Source: Membranipora membranacea (taxonomy: Eukaryota; Bryozoa; Gymnolaemata; Cheilostomatida; Membraniporidae). Taken from it: a stretch of 64,000 nucleotides of DNA. Position numbers and translations under genes: made by a program. The notes under the pieces are model-generated. The model made no database searches and was not told the origin of the DNA. It saw only the letters and a program-made list of their open reading frames with translations. The stretch spans positions 24,366,001 through 24,430,000 of the forward strand of contig OU612072.1 in assembly GCA_914767715.1 (NCBI GenBank). The letters run 5' to 3'. Positions 32,890 to 44,900 of this stretch are shown here, piece by piece (positions within the stretch are counted from its first letter, which is position 1; every line of letters begins with the position of its first letter).

Positions 32890-33950
32890 CACTGAATGAT
32901 TTATTTTATTTTATCTCTCACATAAAGTTAGACAGCGTTTGGGAAAAATAATAAAAGTATTGAATAAATTATTCTCGAATCATTAAAGCGCAAAATATAA
33001 AGATACTGGCTAAGTTTGTGAAAAATGAAAAGGTGGCTCACAATAGCAACTCCAAGTAATAGAACTGTAAGGAAGAGGCAGTGTGGGGATGGGGGGGGGG
33101 GGGGTTACAGCGTGGAGTTTGGATTTAAGTGGACTGAATTAGCTTGGCAAAGAGTAGAGTAGTCTCATTTTGTCCTGAAAAATAACCACAGTTTGTTTGT
33201 TTTTGGGTGTCAGGCCAAAAATCTTATCATTAGGACAGCCCTGAGTTCTTATTGATCTGTCTGGTCAGATAAAATAACTCTGTTGTTACTTCGTCTTTTA
33301 TCCAGGTAGGCCTTCGAGGTGTAGCAGGTTTGTAACTAGGGACATACAGAACAGAACCCCGTCATGTGTAAAGTCATTGAATTGAGTCGGGGGTAGAGGA
33401 GAGAGTTTACTTTGCGAGAACTTGTTTACTCTACAATCTTACTGAGGCTGTCTACTCAACCAATCCATCCCTATTTATGTAGTGAAAATCTTATTTTACC
33501 TCAGTAATTTTGACAAAACACAAAAATCTTTCTCTATCCAAGACTTAGTTTAAGCATATATTTTAGATCAGTTGGGCTGTTGGCCTACTCTACCCTCTAT
33601 TGATGACCTTTGTCATCGTGACTAAGTTGAAATCTGGTGAGCGATAATGTTAGTTAGACACAGCTGCTAATTTTCGAGACAGTGACACATTGTCTGGCTC
33701 CATGGTATATTGTACAGTCTATCAAAGCGTCTTATAGTATTGTGGGTGGGACTGGGAAGGGGATAGCGGAGTCATCATCTTCTTCTTTTCAAGAAAGCAA
33801 TTTGAAAATTTAAAAAACTACATTCATTTTCTCAGTATTACCAGTAAAATCAGTCGTTTAACTTGAGAAATATTAAAAAATATAGATTTGAAACGTTCGA
33901 TCCCTAACCAAAAAAGTACTTACAATGTACATTCTCTGATTTTGTGTTGG
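32890..33950. repeat. Segmental duplication block X, copy 1
   Basis: About 33,032-33,250 and 33,600-33,950 match 37,264-37,900 (shared AATAGAACTGTAAGGAAG, TAGCTTGGCAAAG and GTACATTCTCTGATTTTGTG). Copy 1 has about 340 bp more between two ATTGAT motifs. It includes a 14-G tract at 33,091. Non-coding. Confidence 0.8.
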
Positions 33951-33951
33951 A

Positions 33952-34735
33952 AAGTTGCCCCTGTATAACACCCCTTGTAAAACAGTAAGGCACTCTCCCC
34001 TGAAGTATACCCTGGTTAAACAGTGATGTATCCTCCCCTGTAGAACACCCTTATGAAACAGTAAGGTATTCTCCGTTGTATAACATCCCATGTAAAACAG
34101 TAAGGAATTCGCCTCTGTAAAACACCCCCATTCTCCCATGTAGTACAACCCTTGTAAAACAATTAGGGGTGAACCCCTGTATTACACCCCTGGTAAAACA
34201 GAAAGGCATCCTCCCCTGTAGAACACCCCTCGTGAAAAAGTAAGGTATTTTCCCTTGTATTACACCCCTTGTAAAACAGTAATGCATTCTCCATGAAGTA
34301 CACCCCTGGTATAGCAGTAAGGCATCCTCCCCTGTGGAACACCCCTGGTGAAAATGTAAGGTATTTTCCCTTGTATTACACCCTTTGTAAAACAGTAAGG
34401 TATTTTCCCCTGTAGTACATCCCTTGTGAAACAGTAGGTATCCATCCCTGTAGTACACCCCTTGTAAAACAGTAAGGTATACTCCCCTGTATTACAACCC
34501 TTGTAAAACAGTAAGGCATTCTCCCCTGTAGTAAACTCCTTGTAAAACAGTGAGGCATCCTACCTAGTACCTGTAGTAAACCCCTGGTAAAACAGTAAGG
34601 CATCCTACATGTAGTACACCCCTTGTAAAATAGTAAGCTATTCTCTCCTGAAGTATACCCCTGGTTAAACAGTAAGGCATTTTCCCCTGGTTAACACCTC
34701 TTTTTAAACAGTAAGGCATTCTCTTTGGCTTTATC
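33952..34735 (-). repeat. 39-bp minisatellite array B, diverged
   Basis: About 20 diverged copies of the array A unit (CCCTTGTAAAACAGTAAGG..CTCCCCTGTAGTACA) with more substitutions and indels, so open frames are shorter. Older or less homogenised than array A. Confidence 0.9.
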
Positions 34736-35180
34736 TGCTATCATTTCCCCTTACTACAGAGTAATACAGCACCATAGATTACAATGATTATATACTGCCA
34801 TTTACCTTAGCAGCTCATATCACATACAAGGTGTTACCATATGCATGTACACTCAAACCTGATGATAAAGTATTAAATTGTGTCTTATCTCGTTTGTTGC
34901 AAACAAAACCATTTCCATGAACTGTAAAACAAACGGTGACGTGATTATATTTATAGCTGTACATAACTACAGCTCAGTCACATACATTGTGGTCTTGTGC
35001 ACAGTCACCTACAGCACAGGCAACTTCTATCTTTCCTGATTGACTTCCAAGGAGTTGTTTATTACTATATACGGGCACGTATCAAGAATATTCCGGTGAG
35101 TAAGCAATTTCTCTAGGTCTAGATTCTTGCGGGAAATTGTAGAACCTGCTCTAAGAGAGGGAAACACATGTAAACAGTGC
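34736..35180. repeat. Segmental duplication block Y, copy 1
   Basis: Matches about 37,965-38,400 (shared CCCCTTACTACAGAGTAATA, AAGTATTAAATTGTGTCTTA and CTCTAGGTCTAGATTCT). Non-coding. Confidence 0.8.
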
Positions 35181-35403
35181 GGACGTGACGTGTTTAGTAT
35201 TCTAGGTTCAGGATCATGTATGGATCTCCAACGTAACGCAATGGTAATTACGTGTGGATAGTATAGTATTTTGATGGATAAGATGAAGTTTTTGAGCTAT
35301 GAAAGATTACTGCATAAGTCAGGCATGGCTGTACAGGAAATAGAAAAAGAAAAAGCGTTGTACCCATAAACCTGAGGAGGGGAAACGCTTTATCTTTGGG
35401 TAG

Positions 35404-35712
35404 CTAATTAGTAAACGTGAACAGGGAAATCAGGGAAAATCTAAAGCAGTAATTAGGGTTCAAAAATGTAACAATCCATGCTTACAATTTTTTGACACCA
35501 ACCACCTAGTCGTTCGTGACCCAGACGCTGAGGATAATGTGAAACTAAAGGGAACACTCTATGTTCAATGGCTGGTGTACCAGTCGGAGTTCCCAATGTC
35601 GGCGCAGGGGCTGGGGTTCAAGTGTTATGAAGTGAGATGTGCTGGGGAGGTGTTCAGTAACTCTGCCAGATATGTCAATGTCAGGAACATAGACTTGGTA
35701 ATCTCTGTCTAG
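35404..35712 (+). CDS. Unrecognised open frame, possible terminal exon
   Basis: An open frame with no good ATG at its start, running after a possible acceptor (GTGAACAG) to TAG at 35,712. It includes QFFDTNHLVVRDPDAEDNVK, GTLYVQWLVYQSEFP and YEVRCAGEVFSNSARYVNVR. Its composition is more protein-like than neighbouring frames. It lies between minisatellite arrays, next to the gypsy integrase remnant but on the other strand. I do not recognise a family, and it could be a fragment of a repeat. Confidence 0.3.
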   Translation, partial: LISKREQGNQGKSKAVIRVQKCNNPCLQFFDTNHLVVRDPDAEDNVKLKGTLYVQWLVYQSEFPMSAQGLGFKCYEVRCAGEVFSNSARYVNVRNIDLVISV

Positions 35713-35859
35713 TGTTTGTAGTTGCTTAGCATTGTATCGCTTATCATAGGATTTTTCGTTTTGTACATATATTTTTTTCCACCGATGATGTTATGGTAAG
35801 GTGTAGGTGTAGGGCTTGAGGGTACCCGGATCCGTAGGGGGGTCAGTTCAAAGTAACTT

Positions 35860-36130
35860 ACCCATTAGCATCTCAGCTGGAGAAACTCCATTCTGTATAT
35901 ATTCTGTATAGGTGTAATACGGTAAGAGAGTAAAGTCAAACATATGGGTCAGTGGCTTTCCTAGTGAGGTGTTATACCGTTTGTACACATCTCTCTACTT
36001 CACCATTAGCTAGAGGATACAGCGGAGAGCTTGTTACGCTTTGGAAGCAGTAATCAGCTACAAATATCTTGTATTCTTGGCTGGCATGATAAGGTCCATT
36101 ATCTGACATAACAGTTTTAGGTATGCTGTG
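35860..36130 (-). pseudogene. Ty3/gypsy integrase remnant
   Basis: On the minus strand the integrase core is visible: SDNGPYHASQEYK, then SSPLYPLANGEVER, then a degraded stretch and SPAEMLMG-like end. These match the D-N-G, S-S-P-x-Y-P-x-x-N-G and E motifs of Ty3/gypsy integrases. In-frame stops interrupt it. It lies downstream of the RNase H remnant on the same strand, as in the normal pol order. Confidence 0.8.
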
Positions 36131-36239
36131 TCTGGCATCTATAGATTTCAGAGAGTTTATAACAGCTGTACACTATGCTGGTCAGTAGGGAGAATTCTAT
36201 ATATATGAAATTATAATAATACAGCGACGAGGTAATCAT

Positions 36240-36620
36240 CAGTTTTGATGTGGGATAGGTTTGTAGCTACAAATTGCCACGATCTGTCAGGTATCACGAT
36301 CGGTTTGAGATGTTCTATTTCGTTTGAGAGTCACTTATCCTCAGCGTCTGGTTTAGATAGTGGCTGTCTGGAGTGTAGATCGCCTATATTGTTCCGTTTA
36401 CCGGGTACATGCTCTTCTGCAAATGAGCATTTCAGTGTTCTGAGTCATTATCTATGGATTCAGGTAGGTCAATTGCTGCCTTTGAGTTGAAGATTGGTAC
36501 GAGTGGTTTGTGGTCAGTCTCGATTGTCACATTGGTGTGTCCTACATCTCAAACTATGAGCACACCAATGCTCTTCTCATTGCTTCTAACTCGATATCAT
36601 CTGTAAAACTTCTAGACTTT
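36240..36620 (-). pseudogene. Ty3/gypsy RNase H remnant, copy 1
   Basis: Minus-strand reading gives IELEAMRRALVC, TIETDHKPLVPIFNSKAA and EEHVPGKRNNIGDLHSR with frame breaks. These correspond to the RNase H IE-x-E-A-L-A, T-D-H-K-P-L and H-x-P-G-x-x-N-x-x-D-x-L-S-R motifs. Its 5' edge runs straight into minisatellite array C. Confidence 0.82.
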
Positions 36621-37258
36621 GTAGTACAGTCCTGGTTGAACAATAATGCATCCCCCCTGTAGTACACCCCTGATAAAAAGTAATGCATCCTCCCCTCTAG
36701 TACACCCCTTGTAAAAAAGTAAAGTATCCTCCCCTGTAGTACACCCCTGGTTAAAAAACAAGGCATCCTCCCCTGTAGTACACCCCTGGTAAAATAGTAA
36801 AGCATCCTCCCCTGTAGTAAACCCCTTGTAAAACAGTAAAGCATCCTCCCCTGTAGTACACCCCTGGTTAAAAAACAAGGCATCCTTCCCTGTGGTAAAC
36901 CCCTTGTAAAACGATAAGGCATCCTCCCTGTAGTACACCCCTTGTAAAACAATAAGGAATCCCCCCTGTAGTACACCCCTGATAAAAAGTAATGCATCCT
37001 CCCTGTAGAACACCCCTTGTAAAACAATAAGGCATCCTCCCTTGTAGTACACCCCTGATAAAAAGTAATGCATCCTCTCCTGTAGTACACCCCTTGTAAA
37101 ACGATAAGGCATCCTCTCCTGTAATACACCCCTTGTAAAACAGTAAGGCATCCTACCTGTAGTACACCCCTTGTAAAACAGTAAGGCATCCTACCTGTAG
37201 TACAGCCCTGGTTAAACAATAAGGCATCCTCTCCTGTAGTACACTCCTTGTAGAATAA
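36620..37258 (-). repeat. 39-bp minisatellite array C
   Basis: About 16 units of the same family (CCCTTGTAAAACAGTAAGGC..). The long minus-strand open frame here joins repeat translation to the RNase H fragment. That fusion is a consequence of the repeat having no stops and is not a gene. Confidence 0.9.
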
Positions 37259-37263
37259 GGTAG

Positions 37264-38400
37264 CTGACAATGGCAACTCCAAGTAATAGAACTGTAAGGA
37301 AGAGGCAGTGTGAGGATGAGGGGGGGGGGGGTTACACCGTGGAGTTTGGATTTTAAGTGGACTGAATTAGCTTGGCAAAGTGGAGGGTAGTCTTATTTTG
37401 TCCTGAAAATTAACCATAACTTGTTTTAGGGTGTCCTACCAAAAATCAGTTCATTAGGACAGCCCTGAGACTTCATTGATCATGATGACCTTTGTAATCG
37501 TGACTAAGTTGAAATCTGCTGAGTGATGATGTTAGACAAGGCTGCTAATTTTCAAGATAAGGACACATCGTCTCGCTCCATTGTATATATTACAGTATAT
37601 CAGAGCGTCCTATGGCATTGTAATGCTATGTAAACAAAGTTAGATTGAATGTCCTGGGGTGTATCCATAGAGCTGGAGGGGAGGGGATAGCAGAGCCATG
37701 ATCTAATACATCTTAAGAATGCAAATTTTGAAACTCAAAAACTGCATTCATTTTCGCAGCATTACCAGCTTAATCAGTCCTTGATCTTGGGAAATATTAA
37801 GAAATAGGGATTTGAAACAAAGTATGCATTGATCCTGAACCAAAAAGGTACTTACAATGTACATTCTCTGATTTTGTGTTGGAAAGTTGCCATGTTATGC
37901 TGCTATAATAATAGTTGCCGATTGCATTCTTACACTGAAACGTCCTGGAACACCCCCCTCTTTGTCTTTATCTATTAATATTCCCCTTACTACAGAGTAA
38001 TACAGCACCATAAATTACATTGATTTCATACTGCCATTAACCTTAGCAGTTTAACTCACATACATTGTGTTACCAAATGCATCGAACCCTCAAACTGATA
38101 ATAAAGTATTAAATTGTGTCTTATCTCGCTTGTTGCAAACAAAACCGTTTCCATGAACTGTGAAATAATCGGTGATAAGAAATATGACGTGATTATATTT
38201 ATAGCTCAGCCACGTACAACACGGTCATGTGCACAGTAACCTACAGCACAGGCAACCTCTGGATCTTTGCTGATTGACTTCAAAGGAATTGTTTAATACT
38301 ATATACAGGCACATATCAAGAATATTCTGGTAAGTAAGCAATTGCTCTAGGTCTAGATTCTGGCGGGATATTAGAACCTGCTCTAAAAGAGGGAAACGAC
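37264..38400. repeat. Segmental duplication blocks X' and Y', copy 2
   Basis: X' (37,264-37,900) and Y' (37,965-38,400) are directly joined here. In copy 1 a minisatellite array separates X from Y. Includes a 12-base G tract near 37,320. Confidence 0.8.
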
Positions 38401-38404
38401 TCTA

Positions 38405-38815
38405 AACATTGCAATAGGTCTGTAGCTACACGTTACCACAGTCTGTCAGGTATCATAGTTGGTATGAGATGTTCCATTTCTCTTGAGAGTCACTTATCCT
38501 CAGGGTCTGGTTTAAATAGAGACTATCTGGAGTATAGGTCGCCTATATTGTTTCCTCTACCGGGGACATGGTCTTCTGCGAATGAGTGATTAAGTGTTCT
38601 GAGTCATTATGAGTCATTATCTATGGATTCTGGTTGTGAGGTCATTGACTACTTTGAGTTGAAGATCGGTACTTCAAGGGGTTTGTGGTCAGTTTTTATT
38701 GTCATGTTGGTGTGTCCTAAACTGTAAATCTCGAACTATGAGCACGCCAATGCTATTCCCATTGATTCTAGCTCGATAGTCGACCATCTTGATTAAACTT
38801 CAGACTACTAGACTT
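38405..38815 (-). pseudogene. Ty3/gypsy RNase H remnant, copy 2
   Basis: Duplicate of 36,240-36,620 (shared GAGAGTCACTTATCCTCAG, GTCGCCTATATTGTTTCC-like core and the CTAGACTTTGTA junction). It shows the same RNase H motifs with further damage, including a small local duplication of GAGTCATTAT. Confidence 0.75.
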
Positions 38816-38901
38816 TGTAATACAGTCCTGGTTAAATAATAAAGCATCCCCCCCTACAGTACACCCCTTGTAAAATAATAAGGCATCCTCCCCTGTAGTT
38901 T
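38816..38901 (-). repeat. 39-bp minisatellite remnant, ~2 units
   Basis: Two diverged units following the duplicated RNase H fragment, at the same junction as array C. Cut off by the 3' end of a LINE. Confidence 0.85.
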
Positions 38902-39880
38902 TGTATTGTATTGTATTGCATTGTATTGTATTGTATTTTAATGAAACATACACTATCATGACAGAGATGATACAAATCGTATGCTGGTGATAGCTCTCAG
39001 TTTAGGTCTTATACATAAAGCTGTTGTTGTAAAAAGTCATAGAATAGTTGAAAAAGCTAGACTGTCGTTTGTTTAGCAACGTTTTGGTCTGAATCTGTCA
39101 GCATTTCCAGAGGATATCCTTTGGGTTTGGTTAAAAACAATCCTGCGATGTAACGGGTGGCATTCATCATCTAAAATGGTATTAAAATGTTAAGAACAAA
39201 GAGAGAAAATAAAATCATTTAGCTGAGGTAATTGTAAAGCTATACATCGCTCCTCATACTCAAATTCAGGGAGGATAACCCTAAAGGCTGATCTCTGTAT
39301 ACTCCCAAGTCATGCCTTGCTTCCATCAGAGAGAAGTTGTAAAACGCTGGCATAGCATAGCATATAATTGATCTAATATTAGTTATATGAAAAATCTTCA
39401 GCGCCCTTTCATTGAGACTGATTGTTTTAATTTTACACATGAGACGGGTGTTGCATTTGAGACTAGGTGATCAATCTGCTTGATAAAACTGAGCATTTAA
39501 TCAACATAAATTCCGAAAAATTTTACATAAGGCTGGGGTAGTAAGACGTTTCCATTTCCATAAACTGCATGAGAAAAACTGGCATGGGTCGATAGTGAAG
39601 CATTCATAATCACAGTTTTGCTATATTCAGCACCATTGAATTGACTTAAGACCATCGTTGTGTGGCTTCAATTGCTAGTAAAATAGCACTAGAATTGTTT
39701 ACATCAGATACAGCTGTATAAAAATATGTGTCCTAAGCATATTTGACACGATAAAAACTGGGGCCTTTGAGATCATTACAGTAGATAAGCCAGAGTATTG
39801 GGCCCAGTTACGTGCCTTGTGGTGTTCCCACCATTGATGATATATATTGTGTGTTAAACTGCAAGATTGATTACGCTACC
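38900..39880 (-). mobile_element. LINE 3' remnant with pentanucleotide tail
   Basis: On the minus strand: RT motif B-like VGTPQGT and GPILWLIYCNDL near 39,770-39,830, then a degraded thumb, then the conserved C-terminal region (HITNIRSIICYA, later LHRRIVFNQTQRISSG) and a terminal FYNNSFMYKT-like end. The 3' end is an (ATACA)n tail, seen on the plus strand as TATTG repeats at 38,900-38,940. Frame breaks throughout. The tail abuts the minisatellite remnant, which marks the insertion point. Confidence 0.75.
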
Positions 39881-39999
39881 TGAAACGTATTTGTCTGATA
39901 TCAAAATACCATTCTAGACTTTTTTTGTGGTCTGTTGGTATGCTAATGGATGTTGATGATCTGAGAGATGATTACTAAGATCAGGGTCATCACCCTGCT

Positions 40000-41930
40000 G
40001 TTAACTCCCTTTATGAGTCTGAGTATTATTTTGATTTTGTTGGACCGATTTCAGTTTTCAGATATGAACAACCTTAAATACGCCTGACAAAACTTAATTG
40101 TTGTTTACACCTTTTCTTTGAATGTAGAAGAGACGGCTGCGTTACCAGTGAAGGAAAAGGAAACATGACTTGAGAACTCTGACATCACCATCCTACTCGG
40201 TGTGTCGAGGTGAGCATGCGAAAGCGTACTTAGTAGAATTACAGTGTATCATTGTGCCGTTATCATGATGTCCACCTCAATACTACTCTTTTCAGGCATG
40301 AACTAGGGCTTGTCACCATTGACTTGATAATACATTATGTCTAGGTTGCTATTAAGCCTATATCACACAAAAAAGTTATAATAACGTATTCTGATTTAAT
40401 ATGATTTGTCTTCTCCTTGTACATGAGAAGACAATTCTTGATTCACACAATATTTACAATCATTCATGTTACCCAATCTAACCATCTTCTTTAGGTTTCG
40501 TTCACCGCTACATCTCAGGATTACATGCAAATAGAACAACAACCATTTGCCACATTCTAATACATATGATATCTCATGGCACTGCTTGAAAGGTGAATAT
40601 GAAAACATAATATTCACAGTGTACTACTGGGATGTTCGACTATTGGTTTTATGTTCACAGTATTCTACCGGAGGCATTGAGAGAATAACTTACTAGATAT
40701 TTTAAGATAACAATTGGAGCTAATTTATGTTGAGCGGCCTGGCTACACAAAACTAAAGAACAATTAGGGTGAGTAAACCTGGACTTTAATGCGGGTAGTG
40801 TGGTAACACAAACCACCACTTTTTTCAAGTGGTACTAATCATTATTATACTTGAATAGCACTATGGGACCAGTATGATAAGGAGGTTATTGCCGATAGCA
40901 ACCACTAATACCAGAACTGTTTCCTAAACATTGCAAGGCATCATTCCAATTTCCAATCACGGCTATGGCGGTTCATGGCCCCTTAAACTCATTTCTCTAT
41001 CCCACCTGAGAAAGATGAGCTCTTACCCTACCATTGATCACTAGATTCTCGGAAAAGCTGAAGAAGGTGAGGATGATATGAATACCAGAGCAGGAGGCAG
41101 AATTAGACAGCATTCCCAGGCTGATCCTTTTAACATGATTCTCAAGAATTCAGATTTGTCACTGAGTCGAGTTATCTTCTGCGTTGTCAGATTAATTAAG
41201 GTATATGATCTCAAAAGGATGTGGGAGTTGAGTACAATCAAGTCTAATACAGTTATCTACATTTTGAGTTGCTCCTCACACACTCCAAACTGCAACAGTA
41301 TATAAATGTGTATTTACGATCCCTTTGCCTACAATGTGAACATACAAGGGGAAGCAACTTTGAATCAGACCATTGGATACAAAATGATCTAGCCGTCGCA
41401 CTGATGCTTTATTTACATAGTTTTTGCATCCAGGTAGATATTAAACCCAAAGTTAGCCTGTCTTGACAAACTTGTTGTGGAGGCAACCCGGCAAGGCAAA
41501 GCAGGTCAACTCTTGCAATTTCTATTTTCTGATCCAATTTATCTTCAAACTGAATAGAGTATTTTAATTTTTGACAAGCTTTGTTGTCGGGTCGGGGGGG
41601 GGGGAGGGGGAAGAAAGGGGTTGGTTATGATTTGCTATTCCTATCATGTTGGCCTCGTAATGTAACGCAGTTTAAGTTGCCGCTGATTCGCTATCGATGA
41701 TAATAAGGAAATTTGACTACCACAATTTATTACCTTCTTCTGTGCGTAATAGAAAGTTTTAATCTTCTGGTGGCATTCAAAAGAGTTTTTCTAATTTATG
41801 TCATAACCACAAAAGATGTAATGAGAATTATTTACAGTGTGCATCACTTTTATATGAATCTTTAACAAAGCCTTCATTTTGTTGTAGTATTTATAGTGAT
41901 TATTGCTCTGGAGAAGTATTTGCTTGTTTG
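40000..41930. other. Intergenic, nothing recognised
   Basis: No exon set or known repeat that I can support. Contains an 11-base G run near 41,594. It probably includes the promoter of the LRR gene starting at 41,939. Confidence 0.4.
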
Positions 41931-41938
41931 CATTAGAC

Positions 41939-41978
41939 ATGGCTCATGTGTTAGAAGAAGATGTTGGAATAAAACAGA
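41939..41978 (+). CDS. LRR gene exon 1 (start codon)
   Basis: ATG in a fair context (AGACATGGC), coding MAHVLEEDVGIKQ, ending ACAGA|GTGAGT. Leaves one base. Chosen as start because an in-phase join to the next exon gives a long open frame. Confidence 0.6.
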
Positions 41979-44900
41979 GTGAGTTGTCATGTGTCATTAC
42001 ATAGCACATTTATTAGATTCTGTAGTGGGTAAAAGCTGGAGGCACTGACATTCATAATTTGGGTGACACAGGGACACTGAATGGAGATTCCTCAAGGTCA
42101 TCATTGACATACACTTCTGAGTCATGATTTCATGTCAATAACTCGAGCAATTACAATTAGATTCGAGTTTGAATTTTGCAATCTACTCAGAAACTTGTCA
42201 TGATCAATTAGTTAGTATCTTTTGAATATCTTTCAAATTTACATCATATTGGTAAACATGATCAGTTTTAGACAATTTCAGCGTTCTCATGTCACCACCA
42301 TTATGAGCCTCAATGAATCTGCAAAGGATGTACCCACACGCCTGTGTAGCACCTAGAAAAAAGCTGTAGCGTATATGAAAGTATCCCAATCCTATAGAAT
42401 GTACAAGAGACATACCACAATGTTATGAGTTGCACATGCAATTGATTTCCGATATATATATATATATATATAATTATTTATGCTTGATTGATTGACATTA
42501 AACACAGCGCAAAGAGCTCAGCAATACATAGTCGGGCTTCATTTTTGAATAAATACAGTTCCCAATTTGAATGAACAAATGTGAATCAATGCGAACGGAA
42601 GTTGACCTAAATGCTAATTCCATGCATCGATTGGCCCTCAAATCGATGTCACACTGACATATTGGAACATAGTGATTGATTATAGTCTGTTATTATTACA
42701 GGATACAGAGTAGCTTGGGAGGAACAGGGTGACAGTAACTGGGATGATCCTGATGTCCGGAGGGACACCTGGAAGCGGTTATTGAACAGCAGTAGAAAGC
42801 TAACTCTAGTAGAGCTGGAGAGACAGACTGCTTCAGCTGGTCAGATAGCTATGTGCTTTAGAAATGATGTACCTGCAGAGTTATCTGAGAGGCTATCTAA
42901 ATCACTGATATGTCTGATGCTCTCTTATATCCCAGAATACAGCCTTAACAGCTTCAGGTTAGGAAGCCTGGTTATTGATGATAATGATTTAATTTTAGCG
43001 ACCAAATGTTCTTTGTCGTAAATTACATTCCGTTTCATAAATGCAGTAAAATGTTGCTGTCGTTTTCACAAGTTTCAAAAATTTGGTTGATGATATTATA
43101 TTATATTACACAGCTTATCAAAAATGACATCACTGAGACATCTAGCACTATGGGGTTGTGATCTGAGTAAAGGTGAAATGCTGAGTCAGATCCTATCAGA
43201 GCTACCACATCTAGAAACTCTGAGTCTCCGTGGTTGCAGCCTGACTGAGATACCGAAGAGGTGAGTTATTCTATAAATCTAGGCTGACACATCTCACTGT
43301 GTGCTGCTGATATATTAATTTAATAAACCTTTTTAGAGTGTATTTCTAATGCATTGTTGTATTGTTCTGATGTCTTTGTTGTTAAAATAATTATAGAAGA
43401 TTTAAGTCAGCGTTACCCAACAGCATCAGAGATTAACCTCCTTGATTCCTACATATCTCTATATCACAGTTGTTATTTGCTGATTGAAATCCAATCCGTT
43501 GAGACACACCAGCCTGACTGGCAGTATTTTGTATCAATAAGACATGGTTATAACATTAATAAAATTGGGCATCAACCTATACCAAGTAAATCTCGCTTAA
43601 GAAATTTGCTTATGAATTAACACATAAGTGGAACGTTGCAATTTATTTTGGTTTGAAACGTAAATCTTTACTAACTTTCATCAATCATCTTTTGTCTCGA
43701 TTTAGTGGCCACCAAAGAAGTTGACCCTCATAATTATTTCTAGATTACGCTTTCTGTGATGTCAGCATCAGAAAATATAATTTCAATCCTGATGAAGTCG
43801 AAGAGATACAATTTTAGCAACAAACTATGCCAGCTGGGACAATTTAAACTTGTTCATAGCTGCTACACCTTTCCACTACCTCAGTAATCTTATACCTAAA
43901 TTGATAACCTGTAGAATTTGTCACAGCTTCGCCAAACAACATATTATTTGTATTCTTATACCCACTGCAATATCGCCAAATGAAATAAAAGACATCCTAT
44001 TCATTTTAAAATAAGTTTTTGAGCTAGGACAACTTACAAGTCTGGTTTTAGTGGCGGAAAGTGAGAATGATTCTCACTATGTTTTAACTTTAATACCCTG
44101 ATTTCAATTATTCTACAGGGATACAGCAATTTACATAATATATACCATTTTGTTATCCAATTTACATGCAACCTAGCTTATGCCAACCGGGAAAATTTAA
44201 AACGGTTAAATGATTCCGGACATCTTGGAGGTTCAGGACTCTGCAGGGGTAAAAGAATATGAAAAAAATGATGAGAAATAGCATATTTTTGGATGTAGCA
44301 CCAGCTTCTGAGTTGGGCATAGACTGAAAACCTGCTGAATACAGTCAAGAGCCAGCTCAGCCATGATTCAAGTCTGAGTGCCAACTTGATAACTATGAAT
44401 GAGTATGCCTGCTATACTGATGCTCTAAGTAATAAATATCAATGTTTGTAAAACAAACATTAGGTTCGGGGGGGGGGGGGACCCTATTCAATAGCACGGA
44501 TCATCATTGTATACGTCTTAGAAACATAGACAGTTGCAAACTGGTGTTATTGTTGGTTAGCTAGAATGAAGATGGCCCGTTGAATAACTAGAGGCAAACC
44601 CAGCTGAAGGAAACAATAGTGGGATGATACAATAGTTTATTCTCATTTGCCTTGTAAATTTTGGCCTGAACACACATTAAATTAGTAATGGGACCATATA
44701 GAATTTGCATGCTTTGTCGAGGATTCCCAGCATATTGTTGGCCACAAGATTCAGAATATCATCAGAAATGGACTGCGTTTGTTTACCCAAATTTTCCTGC
44801 TAAGACAATACAAATAATAATATTGTTTTGATTGAAAATATTGGCATTTTTATAATCAATGTCCTCCTCTGCTGAAAAATAATCCTCTTTACTGTCTTCA

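Noticed and set aside
29978-32892. Open frames of 783, 577, 522 and 358 codons on the minus strand
   Set aside because: They are translations of a 39-bp tandem repeat that has no stop in any minus frame. Frames change at one-base deletions, and several mutually overlapping frames are equally long, so there is no sign of selection for one product.
36554-37282. 242-codon frame joining repeat peptides to an RNase H-like tail
   Set aside because: A read-through from stop-free minisatellite into a damaged gypsy fragment. The RNase H part breaks shortly afterwards.
43786-43815. Hammerhead ribozyme core (CTGATGA)
   Set aside because: CTGATGA is present, but the required GAAA and flanking stems are not. 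A similar hit near 46,019 also fails.
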